64,000 bases of DNA from Xiphophorus maculatus (lineage: Eukaryota > Chordata > Actinopteri > Cyprinodontiformes > Poeciliidae): positions 8,283,015 through 8,347,014 of the forward strand of contig NC_036461.1 in assembly GCF_002775205.1 (NCBI RefSeq), given 5' to 3'. Position numbers and translations under genes: made by a program. Below, piece after piece: positions 11,901-25,900 of the stretch. Each line of letters begins with the position of its first letter. Position 1 is the first letter of the stretch. A model generated the notes under the pieces. It was not told the DNA's origin and did not search any database. It saw nothing but the letters and a program-made list of their open reading frames with translations.

Positions 11901-14900
11901 ACCAGAGGAAGTCACTGGAGGTCAGCTACAAGCAGAACGTGTCCCAGCTGGAGGTACGCTAAGCCAGATGTGTGTGTTTACCTTCTGCTCCAGGGTCCCT
12001 CGGCACAGAAGAGTGCAGCATAGCTTCAGATCTGGTCTGTGGGTGTGGCAGCATTAGTGGGGAAGTGGTGAGGGAAGCTGTAGTAAAAGTCCAAGGGTGG
12101 GTTGTGGGAAACAAAACCTGAGATGGGTGGGTTTGCTTGCTTAAGAAGATGGAATGTTTGAAGCTTTGTATAAACATGACTTTTTCCTGTAAAATACTCA
12201 GATCAACCCTTCCTGTTGGCTTGATGCAGACAAGTCTTTTCAGTGAACTTCAGAGGTATACCAAGCTTTAGGTTTCACAGATTTTAACCTCAATGAGGCA
12301 ATTTAAACGGGTGTATATACATTCCCACTCAGATGTTTACATGTACTTATCATTAGGAGTGAGCAATATGAATTAAAAGTTTATCTTGATATTTTGTGTT
12401 ACCATTGCTATAATGATAGAAGTGATACAACTATTTATTACTTTTTTAGATAACTGTATAATTGTGACTGTGACACATCAATCAGAGCCGCACAAACACA
12501 AATACTGACCTTTAAAGCCATTCCCATTTGTAATATGCTTCTTTAGGATACCAGTCAAGTGAGATTTGTATCACCAAACTGGATATACTAAGTGCTTTTA
12601 ATAATATTTTCAGGTTTATTGGTATTTATTAATGTTCTAATTGGATAAACAGTAGAGAAAATAGTAAAGCTAACAATCCCGGCAATACAGACAGATTTGG
12701 GGATTTTAAACATCATTAATTGGAATTTATCAGGACAACAATAAATCAAAATTCTTATAACAATAAATTATTATGATAAATACAGTGTGATAAATACCCA
12801 GCCCTACTTATTATTAGGTATTACTCTCGTACTCTTGAGCATTTAGAGATGAGTTTGAGCCATTCTCTCTCCAAAGTGTAAAGATTATACAACAACTTTC
12901 CTGAATTAAAAAAAGAACTGGGTGTCCATTTTGACTGTGTAGAAGAATCTCTCTATTTAGTTAAAGGTATTAAAAGTAGTAGGTCAGTACAGCTTATATT
13001 CTGATAAATATCTTTTAGCATGTTGCATTTCAACTACACACTTTTTGTTGCCATGAACATAATTTCATTTTCTTATTTGACCAGTCATCTAAACGTTTTC
13101 CTGGTACAGCTCTGGCTTTTAGACATGGTTGATACATTTTGAGTTGGATTGAGGCCAGAGCCGATTCAGAAGCCTATTGTGGCCCTATTTAGAAAGCCTG
13201 ATTGTGTCTGTTTGACTCATCTGACCCAGACTGTCACATCGGATGAAGAGAAATGGGTCAAAATATTTATGAAGAACTCTTAAGCTACCAAGGCACAAGG
13301 CAATCCTTAAATGAATGTTGCAAGAAAAGCGGCACCACTGAGTCAAATTTAACTTAATTTAGTGCCCGTAGCACTGGGACAATGCACAAAATGGGAGAGA
13401 AAATCAAAATCAACATCTGGGTGGTTGAAACTTGGGCCCATACGGGTGTTTCAACAGTCAGTGATCCAAATAAAAAACTGGTTTTGGAATGGATAAAACA
13501 GATTAGCATTGAGATGCTGGAAATCTTAATATTTATAAAGACAAAGATGTTGAGATGCTTTATGTAAGAAAACAAACATTCTTCTGCTATGCCTTTTGTT
13601 ATTAAGTTGCTTGATTCCTCATCATTCCCAGGCCCAGTTACAGGATGCCAAGCGAAGCTGGGAAGAGTTACAGAACTTCCTCCACAATGTCAACGCTGAA
13701 CGAGAGAAACTTCAGGCCTCTAAGCAAGGTTGCTAAACATCCTGTCACACATAAAACATTTATATATTCTCAGTCCTGTTCAAGTGAAGTAACTTGATGT
13801 CTTTTTTTCTTTTAAAAGAGCTTCACAGCCAACTTCTGGCAGCCGAGTCAGAGATGAACAACAAAAACAAGGAACTCCAGACTCTACACAGCAACCTGAA
13901 TGAGGCCATGCTCTCCAAAGAGCAGCTGGAGCGGAGGGTGTTGGAGCTAATGGAGATGTCCCAGCGCAGCGTGCCAGATGAAACTGTGCAGGCCCAGGTT
14001 CAGGTAAGCTGCTATGACCAATTCAGAATATGACTGAAAATAAATCACACACTCCATCTGGAAATAACTCTTCCAATTTGTTTTTATTAGGAACTTAAGA
14101 ATGAGAACAAAGCTCTTCAGGCTCAGAACGAAGCACAACAATCCCAGAATGAGAACCTGCAGGCTCAGATCTCCTCACAGGTGTGGGCCATCTTTACCTG
14201 TCTTTTCTTTCTCTTTTGAAAGCAATAAGATTAAAACCTACATATCTGAGTGCAAGTAGGCTAATGAGATTTCTCTGTTCAACATTTAGGCCAACCATGT
14301 GTCCCACATTGAGGAGCTACAGAAGCTGTAAGCAAGTCTTTTACCCTCGTATTGCACCAAATGTGTTGGCATCAGAGATCGTTACAGTGATCTTTTGTAT
14401 TTGAACATTTTTACCTCTACACAGGCTGTCTGAAAAGGAGCTGCAGCGGAAGAGTCTGGAGGATTCTCTGAATGCTGAGAGGAGCAGCGGAGCGAACAGA
14501 GAAACTAACATGCAGGTATGTTTTAAAGCTTCAGGTTCCTGTGCTAACATGTCACTGGTTAGTCTGTAGGCAGTTTATCACAATGTTCTCTACCTGCTGG
14601 GAAGACATTTTGTTGACATTCACCTTGCAAGATTATTCACATTTCTTAGGGTTTTTTTCCGCTTTGCTTCATCTAGCAACCATGAATTTCTCTGTAGGTT
14701 GTTGGAATATTATGAGATACACTGAGAATAATTGAGAACTGAAAGGAAAAGGATGCATAGATATCAACATTTTTTACAACACAATAAAAAAAATATAAAA
14801 GTGTGCCAATAATTTATAATCAGACCTCTGTAATGTGATACATCTGTTCAACCAGTTGCCTTCAGAAACCAACTTACTGGTAAATGGAGTAAACCTGTCT

Positions 14901-17900
14901 CATCTGTACTCTGTATAAATACAGGTGTCCTATTGAGGTCTCAAATATTTGTTAGAGAATGTATCGAACAACTTAAGGAAAACGTTGTAGAGAAATCTAA
15001 AGATGGGTTGGGTTTTAAAACGGCATCCCAACTAGGCCTGGCACAAGAACAAGTTTTGCTGGAAGATAAATTGATAACATATTCTTGAAGTTATTGATGT
15101 AGATACTATTGTTATATGAGAGCACTTTCAAGTAATATACTTGTAAAAGCATAATAATGAAAGTACAGCCTCTCAAAGATCAATAAATTTTAATTTCTAA
15201 AGAACATTTAACACCAACCAAAACAAATAAAATTGAATCTGTAGTCTCTGTGAAGAAAATTTATCTTCAAAAAAAGGGCTGATTGAGACCAATGCACTAG
15301 ACTGAAACGACTTGTCATCCAGTCTTTGGTAGAAAGAGAGACATGATAAAAGCAGTCATGCAAATGATCAAACCTGTTCGTCATACTATTAGTTGATTTA
15401 TTGCTTATTGTGACAGGCATATTGTGTTCTTATCTCTATTGGCTTTGCACATCTAGAAACTATGCCAAAAAACTTGCAGCTGTAATTGTAATTAAATGTG
15501 ATTATTGAATGTATTGATTCAGTGGGACTGAACACAAATGCATGCCACACTTTTCAGATTTCTTTTCATAAAGCGTGTTAAAATCATTTCTCCCACTTCT
15601 CAACGATGCACCACTTTGTTTTGATCTATCACATAAAATTCCAATGGAAACAGAAATTTATGGTTTAATGAGACAAATTTGACAAAGTTCATGTATTGAG
15701 TATTTCAGAAATCCACGGAGCTGTTTTGTCTTTTAGACTTTGCACAATGAGAACTTGTCGCTGAAGGCGGAGATTCTGAATCTGCAGGCACAGATTACTG
15801 AACAGGTTAGCTGCTGCTTTTTTTTTTTGTTAAACACATTTAAAGGCCCCTTACATTATTCTTCTTTATTACACACCTAAACATATTGGCTTTGATTCTT
15901 CCCCTTTCAGAAAGCTTCCCAGCTGGCCTTGGACCAGATCCAGAAGAGGTGGGTGTGGAAAAAACATATTTTTATTGCTGGTGACTTGTCTATGAAACAA
16001 AAGATCTATAGTGAAAACCTGCTTCCTCCGCAGTGTCCAAGAGAAAGAGGAGAACATAAAAACAGTTGAGGGACTGTTGGAGAAGGGGCTGATTGAAGTG
16101 GCCAACAAAGAGGCGAAGCTGAAGGTAATGCCAGTTTTTAGAAAAGAACAGGCATGTTTTTAATTTGTGGACATTTTGATCTCTTTCCCTGTTTTTTTTT
16201 TTTTTTAAATCATAACGTTAACTTTCTTCCCCCCAAAACTGCAGACTGTGAAAGAAGAGAATGTAGCTCTAAGGCGTGAAATAGATGACCTTAATAAAAA
16301 GAAGGAGGAACAGGTGAGATCTGGTTTATTTAGTTGTTTTTTTTTTAATGATTAACAGATTTTTTTTTGTCCTTTTACATGTTTGTTGTATTGTTTTCTA
16401 ACCACAGGCTACATCAGAGTTGAAAGTGGAAGAACTCCAAAAAAAGTAAGATCAATCAAGTTAATTCTAACATTTACTGGTTTGTAACGAGTTGGGTTCT
16501 CCTGACCTGTAAAAGCTCCATTAATCCACACATTCCTTTCTGATAATCTCAGGAAAACTGAATGTGTTGTCCTTGTAGCTAAACCTTTTTAATATTTGCA
16601 TGAAAGTTGCAACAGCAATCCTATTAACATCTGGCTGAGTGACATTTCCATCATTATCAGAAAGTCCAAAGTACCAAGTGTAGGCATAAACCAGAGATGT
16701 AGGCTTAGAGTTACTTTCTCTTGTCTAGCAAACACACGCAACCACTTGCTATAGTCATTATATCTTTAACATCAATAGATGTTTGACATGTTGACCTCAG
16801 CCAGTAATCTCTCGCAATCAGCTTTCTTGGCCTAGTTTGTGCAAGCAAACAAGACTTTAACTTCGGTTCCACTATGCTCTCAATATACAGACATTTTGAA
16901 CATAAGTATAGAAATATGGGGGGAAATAAAATATAAATTTTTAGTTGCCATTAAATGACGTAGCTTAAAAGGTCTTATGATGTATTGACTTGTATCCGTA
17001 CTATACAAATGATCACCTGATGGTTTTTACTACAGCATGTGGGTTGGCTCTTTTTTATGGCTTAATCAACAGATTACTCTTTTTGTTTTAAATCGTAAGG
17101 TTGAAAAAAGTGTATTTGGTAATGCTGGGAGACTCTGTAAGGTTTGTAAAAGTTATTGTTTTGTTCTTGTGTCACTGATGTTTAGAATCCAAGAGAAAGA
17201 TGTGAAGCTGAAATCGGTGGAGGAGAGTCTACAAGCAGCACAAGCCAGCAGCTCCACCATGGAGAAGACGGTTGAGGTTTGGGCCTTTCCGGAACAACAA
17301 TTTGAGCATTTTTCACAGACGACCGTCATTAGTGTAGTTTTGTTCCCGTTTTGAGCTTGTGTTATCGTCTTGTATCTCATAGACTCTACGGCAGCAGTTG
17401 TCTGCTCTTCAGCAGGAGTTGGAGAAGCAAAGACAGAAGCAGCAAGAGACAGCCAGTTATGGTATCAAGATTCAGCAACTCCAGTCTCAGTGAGCTGACC
17501 TCATTCTTTACATTGAATTCCATTTTTCTACACCCCCCCACCCCCCACCTCCCAAATCTGACCATAATGGAAAAACTCTGAACTTCAGGTTAGCGGCAAA
17601 GGACCAGGAAATTCAGAAGCTTCAGACTGAGCTGGAGGTAAAGACAAAGGATCTGAGTGAGAAAGTGGAGCAGATACAACAGCAGGTGAGGAAGGTTTTT
17701 ATAAACCAAACATGACTGCTATCGGAAGATATTTTGTTTTCATTTCTGTCTTGTTCACACAGCAGTCCATCTCTGCAACACCAAGCCCTGAATTCCTCGC
17801 AGCGTAAGTGAAGCGATGCCACTCTCTCAGGTTTAAGAAGTTTATACTGAGAATAGTGAATAGCTTTAAAAACCAGAGGCTGTTCTGTTTGGCAGGTTCT

Positions 17901-19864
17901 CTGAGAAGGAGAGTCAGGTGGGCAATCTGCAGGTGGAGCTGGCAGAGCTGAAGGACGCTTTGGAGCTTCACAGAAAAAAGAACAACGTAGGTTTCCTGCA
18001 GTATTGACCTATAACGCATTAACACTAAACTTTTTCCCCCTGTCCTCTGAATGTTCCCACCAACCGTTCCCCTTCCTCAGGTCTGAACACTGCATATTTC
18101 CATAGTTCCTGTTTTCCACTGCCACTTATTCTCAATTTGTTTGCTTTTTTTGTTCTGTTCAGCTAGAATCTCTTAGCTGGAATGTGCTCTGTAGGAAAAT
18201 TAGGGAGTCCAGCATAATTGGACTCATCAGTATCTTTTTTGCCTTGATTTGGATTTGTTAAGCTGAGCATTGCAAAAGAGAGCTTCCAGTCTCCTCCTGT
18301 CGTTCTCACTGTTGGATCCAGTTTCAGCAGGCTTGGTTGTTGTGAATGACTCGGAATTTTAGAAACTCTGTTAATAAAGCATCAATGATAAATTATTTTC
18401 ACATTAAGAACTCTGTAAATGCAGTTTTGTACCTCATGACCCTCCCCACATTTTAGCATATTGCAACCACAAAACTTTGATATTCTTTATTGGAATTTGG
18501 GACAAATACATTAGGAAGATTGGCATTTCTTCTCCTCTTGTTCCTTTAGCAGTTAGGTTTTTTTTCCTCTAATGTAAGAAATCATTCTGGATCAGGCTTT
18601 GTTTAGGGGTCACTAACTGCTTTTTCCCTGAGGCTAAACTGAAAGTAGTATCTTTCTGGAACTGACTTTGTAAAACAGGAGCTTCGGGAGAAAAACTGGA
18701 GTGCAATGGAGGCTCTGTCAGCCACCGAGTCCATGCTTCAAGGAAAACTCAGCAAAGCTGTCAAGGTTCGACACCTCATCTCAGTCCTGATTCACTCTAG
18801 ATCCAATCTGATGCATTCCCCTCCAAAATGTCTGTGTTTTGCCATAATTGACCCTGTATATTTTCTTTTTGCATCATCATCTGTGATAACACTGCATACT
18901 CGTTTACCTTACTTTTGCTCTCTCTTCTCTTTTCATGGCCTGATTTTTAATTGGCTTTAATTCCAGCTCCCGAATCTGATCAATCCTCTTGTTGCATGTC
19001 AGATTTTTTCAGTATTTTTCTGAAGCTTTGCTAAACCAAAAGACAGGCAATGAGTGTGCAGTGACTTAGTCATTCACTAGATGTCATTAGCTCAAGATTC
19101 ATGTTTTATTTCTGTCTTCTTGTCATTAAGCATGGCATGTTTTCTCCAATATTGCCAACTAATCAAAAATGACTCCTTACAATGCAGTTTTTTTCTGTTT
19201 TAATTTTGTTTAATCTTTCAAAATGTTTAATCCATATGTAGCAGCCCTGTACTCACAAAGAAATCCTGTCAGATCATCATCAAGACAAACTGGTGCAACT
19301 GGATGTTTTAGCTAAGTTTACCTTACATTTTGCATAGTCACAGGTCAGTTTGCAGTCAGATAGCTGTTTCCATTTGCAGTTGCAGTGATGTGTGTATATT
19401 TTTGCCATCCTCCTACAGCAGTAGGTTAGCACACTCGCCCAGACATCACAATGCAGCTGTGGTACAGTAGAAAGCTCGTTCTCTGGTCTGAGCCTGGCTC
19501 TTTTGGTACTTTCTGGGTTGCTGTTGTGTATTTTCAGACGGTTCAAGTTCTGTTCAGCTTTGCTAAGTGTTACTGCTGAGAGTGAAAGTGAGTGACATCA
19601 GCTTATTGCCAGGAGCCCAGACGTGTGATGGGCTGCTGGCATCGAAAAGCTTTGAGTTAATTTGTTCATTTTTAAGGAGGCAGAATCATTTATTTACTTA
19701 TTCAGGAACATGAAAGATAATGTGAGGCTTAAACTCTGAAGTTTTGTGTTTAGTTATGGCCACAAAATCTTTGAGAAAATAACAGAAATTTACCCCTTTA
19801 CAAAGATTTCAGTATTCATTATTTTTCTATTTCTATTTTTTTACTATTCGCATTTGATATGTTG

Positions 19865-19929
<65 letters not shown>

Positions 19930-22900
19930 AATTAATCAAAACTGTTATTCAGACATTAAAGGGACTGTAATTTGTTCAGTACTATTCTGTACTCATTGCT
20001 TGCGTTTTGAAGTAAGATTGTAAACAAATCTATTCTGTTGGATGATGGCATTACACTGTTGCCGTGACACGGTAGCATTTATCTTTTCTTCTTTGTTCTG
20101 CTTTGTGGTTTTCATAAAAAGTGGCCGTTTTGGTCTCGTACTTTCCCGCCACCATGTCTAAGTAAGCTCTGCACTGGTTGCAGATCTTATTTCTTGTGCA
20201 AATCATATTTTAGATTTGACTTTCTTGTACCTCTTGAAACTTTCTGAACAACAACTAAACTTGATGGTTTTGGTTATGTGATAAAATTTCTGTTTTTGTT
20301 TTTTTTTTTTGGTTGACTCAGCGAGTCAGAATGACGGCGATATTGGCTGCTCTGCCACAAAATGCTTCCTGCTCAATTTGTGGCAGGGCTGAAATGCAGC
20401 AGTTTTAATGTCAGTTAATATTCAGTTAAGTTTGCAATTAATTGCATTACCTTTGATCACTTTTCTTAGCAACTCAATGCAGTTTGCCTCCATAAAATAT
20501 TTCTCCTGATCTCTAAGCATGGGCCTGCTGAAAGGTGCAAATGGGGTAACATATGCTTAATTTATCTATTAAAACAAGTTGATTCTAGTTACAACACTGA
20601 TGAAGTTAATTTAGAACATGATTGAAGAAATTATTGGTTTACATGAGGATAAGTGCAGAGGGCCCTGTCGCCGCATCGCCTGAATCAAATCATCATAGTT
20701 CTCAACGCTCTTTCTGTCTGTATTTTTGTTTCTGTACTTTCTGCTTTTAGGAAAGCCAAGCAACGCTGGCACAAACCCAAGCCGAGTGTCGAGATGTTCT
20801 GCACAGACTTCTGCCCCACGTGCCTCTGCCCTCTGAACAGGTATCGACAACGCTGCGTTTTTGCCTTCAGATTATTTTGTTTCAGATCTTCTTGTTCATT
20901 TGCCATGTTTGACTTGAATTTTTACCACAAATTGTTCCTCAGAACCATCAGGAGTGGTTACAGAGGTTCGAGACTGCAGTGGCTGAAAGCTTGGTCGCAC
21001 AGGCTAGACAAGCGTCACAGGAGTCAGAGGTAAGTTAAAAGTAGGAAGCCTAAGTTTGCCAGCAATCCTTTTATATCTGAATGAGTAAATAAATCCTGCA
21101 GGAATTAGCTGAGAAACTGAAAGAAGCAGAGGAAACCCAAAGAATTTTACAGAAGGACTGTGAGACGTACAAGAAGGTTTTGGCAGAGACGGTAAGATGT
21201 TTCTTTGAGTCTTGAAGTCATGCGGAGAGCTTCCTCCAACTGAGGTCTTATTCCTGCTGTGTCCACAGGAGGGCATCCTGCAGCGCCTGCAAAGCAGCGT
21301 CGAGGAGGAGGAGTCTCGCTGGAAAGTTAAGCTGGAACAATCGCAGGAAGATGTCAGAGAGGTGTGTATTCGGGCTTAGAAAGAAAATACTCTACTTATT
21401 ACAGATTACAGCACAGATGTGTGTGTTCCTTTTTTTCCAGTTTGTTTCTCTTTAGTCGAAGTTGACAAAAGTTAGAAAATCTACAGCTTCCTTCACTGTT
21501 GCTGTTCTTGTTGCATCCAAAAGCTGTGGAAAAAATGAAAGTAGAAACAAACATATTGATACATTCTGGACCTATTCCCTCGTTCAGAACCTAGATATGC
21601 AGGCTCTTTTTCTTTAAAAATATCTGTGAAAGAATGCGTTACTCTTAGGCATACACAGATTCCCACTGTGGAATAAGTGGGAATCCACTTGGAGTCGTCA
21701 ATTCAAAATATTCCACATTCAATGGTTTGTGGGGTTACAACAAAATGGAAATGACTGGGAATGATATGAGGTCAGTCACAAAGCGGTAGGCCTCTTGAAA
21801 TCACAGGGTCAGTGAATGCCAAGGTGCATTGTGAGTGGAGATCACCAATTTTCTGCACCTCTGGATCTCCAAAATCATTCAAATCTCAGATTAGCTGAAG
21901 AGCAACGTGTAGAAAGCTACAAGGAAAGGTTACCATGACGAGCAGTTGCATCTGAGCCTTTTATCTCCAAGTACAACTCTGAGTCTCAGATGTGTGGTGT
22001 AAAGCATGTCATCTGGACTCAAAACCAGAGGAGTTGTGTTCTCCAGAATGATTAAAAAAAATTCAAGAGTCCAGAGCAAAAACATCTTGTCCAATATCAG
22101 TGTCTGACCTCACAAGTGGTCTCCTGGAAAATGATCCAAAATTTCCATAAAAAATCTTTTTGAAAAGCCTTTCAAGACCACCAACATGCTATCAAACCAT
22201 GTGGATTAAGAATAGGATCTCACTCAAGCTGCGCTGTGTGTGAGAATAGATGAACCGATATATTGTGGCTATGCGTATCTTAACGATCCACTTGTGTTTT
22301 GACCTTTCTGGTGACATAATCTGGCTCCAATTTACTGAACAGAGTTGTTTAATCCACTTCAGTCCACTACTGTTGTCTAAACTTTCACCGTTTCTGTGCA
22401 TTTTCTCATTTAATTGTTCTGTAATTCTGTTTGCGGTGCAGCTAAGAAGAGAGAAGCAGCACTTGGAGTCCGAGTTGGAGAGGGCAGAGAATGAGAGCGC
22501 TACGTATGTGACAGAAGTGAGAGAGGTGAGCAGAACCTGAACTGAACGTTCCTCCTGTTCCTCTCTGATCATTCGAAGGGTTTTGCAGCTACAAGATTAT
22601 TCCTCAATCATCCAGTTTGACTGTTTAGACTCTGGATCATTTCCCACAGACCTCCATTAAACAACGACATGTCAAACTTAATTTCAGCTCAAAGATCTGT
22701 TGACTGAATTGCAGACCAGACTTGATGGCTCATATACAGAGGCTTTCAGACAGAATGAGGAGCTGGCTGTGGTAAGCATGGATGATGCTCTAGCTAGAGT
22801 TTCTTTAGCGCCTCTCTGGGTTTCACTGTCTGCTGCATAACTTTGGGCTAACCTGCAGTGCTTTGCAGAAGTATGTTTACTTTTTTTTTTTTTTTACTTT

Positions 22901-25900
22901 GTTGGAATTTTATATGCTAAACCAGCAAAATTAGCATGCAAATTTATTTCAGTAGAAGGAAAATTTTGACATGGTTTTCAACATGCATGACATGCATTTA
23001 TATCAACTATCTTTTACTTCAAACAACTTTAAATATAATCCGCTGGAACAAATTGAATTAAAAAATCATCTCCCATAACGTCATACAAACGTTATTCTCC
23101 ATATTACAATTGTGCAATTTGTTCTGGAACATTGGTGAACTAAAAGCATCAGTAAAGCTTTAGACTGGAGCAAAGTTCATATTTGACCTAGACAAAAACC
23201 ATAAACATACAGTCAGCGCTACAATAGATTGTTTAAAGCAAAGCATGTTCATCGTAGAGTGGCATAGTCAAAGCCCAAACCTTAATCTGATCTATGTAGA
23301 AATGTAAAACTTGATGTTCAGATACACTCCTCCCAATCTGACTGAGTTTGAGGGGTTGTGTAAGGAAGAATAAATATACAAATATTTCTGCCGATGGTAG
23401 CATACATCACCATATACTGAAAAGCTAATGATTGCAGCTGTTATTACAGAGAAAATGATTTCTACAAAAGTATTGACTGAATACACGCATACTACAACAC
23501 CTCAGATCCAAGTAAAATACATTAGTTTGTGGCTGTCACATGAGAAAATATGGCAAAGTTTAAGAAGCATGAATACTTCTGCAAGGCACTATAACATCCT
23601 GAACAACAAAAACTAAAGAAATAAGATCCTGAATGATGATCCTCCTTCTACTTGCTGTGATACTAACGTTTCCTTTTCCACATCTGTATTCTACTCGTCT
23701 TTTTCACACCACTAAACATTTTCTCTTTAGATGCCAAAAATGGGTCACCGCAGTAATTAACTAAAGCCTCAATCTTCAAACTATTCTTGTCTATTTTGTC
23801 TGTTGCTTAACTGGTTCCTGGAGATTTTTTTCACCATTATGTGTTAAATCCACCCCTTGTTTTGAACTGTAATGGCAATGTTCAAACTAATAGCAGTACT
23901 AGTTGATGTGATCTTCTTCCTGACAACTGTTGGAATTTCAAAAACGTCAGATGAGCTGATACATAACAACATTTTTGCAGCCAAAGAATGAAGAAATTAA
24001 CATGACATCTGAATATCAAACTGCAAAACAATCATAAAGTTTTAGCTTTGAAGGTCATGGAATGACTGACTTCAGCAGAGACCTTCCTGACTTGCAGGAA
24101 CATATTTTACTATCAGTCGGTGTGTAATGTTAAAATGTCTGAAGCATCCTGTCAGTGTGCGAGTTACACAAACTGGACTTTTTGGATTGTGACATCATTC
24201 CTCTGTTACTACAAGGTCATACTGACATAGTGCTGTTCTGTGTTTGAACACACTCATTAAAAGACTACCACGTCATGGGCATTTTAACATATCCATGATA
24301 TTTTGCAAACACGTGGGTTTTAATAAATTTGAATATCAACTCAAATAAAACCAGTATATTATATAGAATTATTACACACTAATATATTTCTCAGCATTTG
24401 GATGACTATGGCTAATAGCTAATGAAAAGCCAAAAACTCCTCCAGACTTTTGATTTCCAAATGAAATGCAAAATCTCCTGAGCTCATGTAAGACACTTTA
24501 AGGTGTTTCTGACTCAGGAATGACTTCAAACGAGGAATTTAACCATTGTAGTCCATATCCTGAATGTGTCCTCATCTGCAGTTCAGAATCACTTACAAAG
24601 TCTTCAATTAACATTTTCTTCTACCACATTTTTTTCAGTTTCTCCTTCCACCTAACTTGTCATTAATATTCTTTGACACAGCACTGTGTTTAACTAGCTT
24701 TTCTAATGATGACCTTTTCTGGCTTCCTCTCATCCAGTGTGTTAGTGACCGTCTGGTGGACAACTGGTATCTTTCCCGCAGCTTTGAGAAATTGAATTTG
24801 AGATTTCCATCCGCTATAAGTTAAATCATCAAAGTTCATAGAAATTATGTATTGACATGTGTCATTCTGTGTGTGGTTAATACTTTCTCTATCAAATCAT
24901 TTAAGTAATCTTGAGATGCACCTGTGGGTCTCCGCTGTTTTGATTCTTCTTGTGTAATCTGAGAAACCAGCTTAATGTCTGTCTTCAGCTGAAAACCCAG
25001 CTGTCTGAGACGCTGTCCAGGTTGGAGATAGAGGAAAAAGAGAGGCAAAGAGTAGCTGGAGACTTGTACAAGGTAATGGCACTAATTTCTTTCATGCATC
25101 TGCTCACACAAAGTTAAACCACAGTTCATAATGCTAATAATCATTGTTATTGTTCACTCAGGCCCAGCAGTCTCTTGAACAGATCCAGAGTGAACTCACA
25201 AAACTAATAGAAAACACTGCCCTGATAGAGAACAGCAGCCTGTCATCACAACGTGTAAGTGTTTCCTAAGAGTAGTAGTGTTAACAGTTAGTGGTTCAGC
25301 ATCTGCTTTAAACCAGCTGATGTTTGTCTGACAGGAGGAGATTGACAAGAAGGAGAGAATAACTGCAGGACTGAATCAAACAGTGAGAGAAATGCAGCAG
25401 CTGCTCAATGCGATCAGCCAGCAACTGGCTAAGGGACAACAGGGGGTGAGTTGCCTTCCTGGCAAAATGTTGCACTGCATCTGCAGCTTTAATAAGATCT
25501 GCTAAAACACACTGGCCTTATTTAAAAAAATCTGATTCTTTACCTTTCCACTGAGTTATCAGCTGCTAAAAAGACAAGCAGGTTTCTGTTCTCTTAGAAA
25601 AACCACAAGACATTTCTCCCACTAACGTTAGACACAAGCGTTTGTTTTGGTTGTATTTACTCAGAGTGCCCTGTGCTATGGTCTGCTTCCTGCCTTTGGA
25701 GCGGTCTCTGGTCTACTTGCATTCACTTATGCATTCGAACCACATTATAGTACACATCAATGGAGACCAAGGTTTTGATGCTTCTCACCCCCCCATCATT
25801 AAATCAGACTTTCTAGGCTAATTGACTAGAGTTTTATTAAACTAAACAGGGCTGGTGTAAATGCACCCTGACTGACAAGGAGCTTGTGCATCTTCAAAGT

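Noticed and set aside
24739..24767. 29-base exon-like segment in a ktn1 intron
   Set aside because: Neighbouring exons already join in frame and match the family; the length would break the frame and no homologous residues are known.
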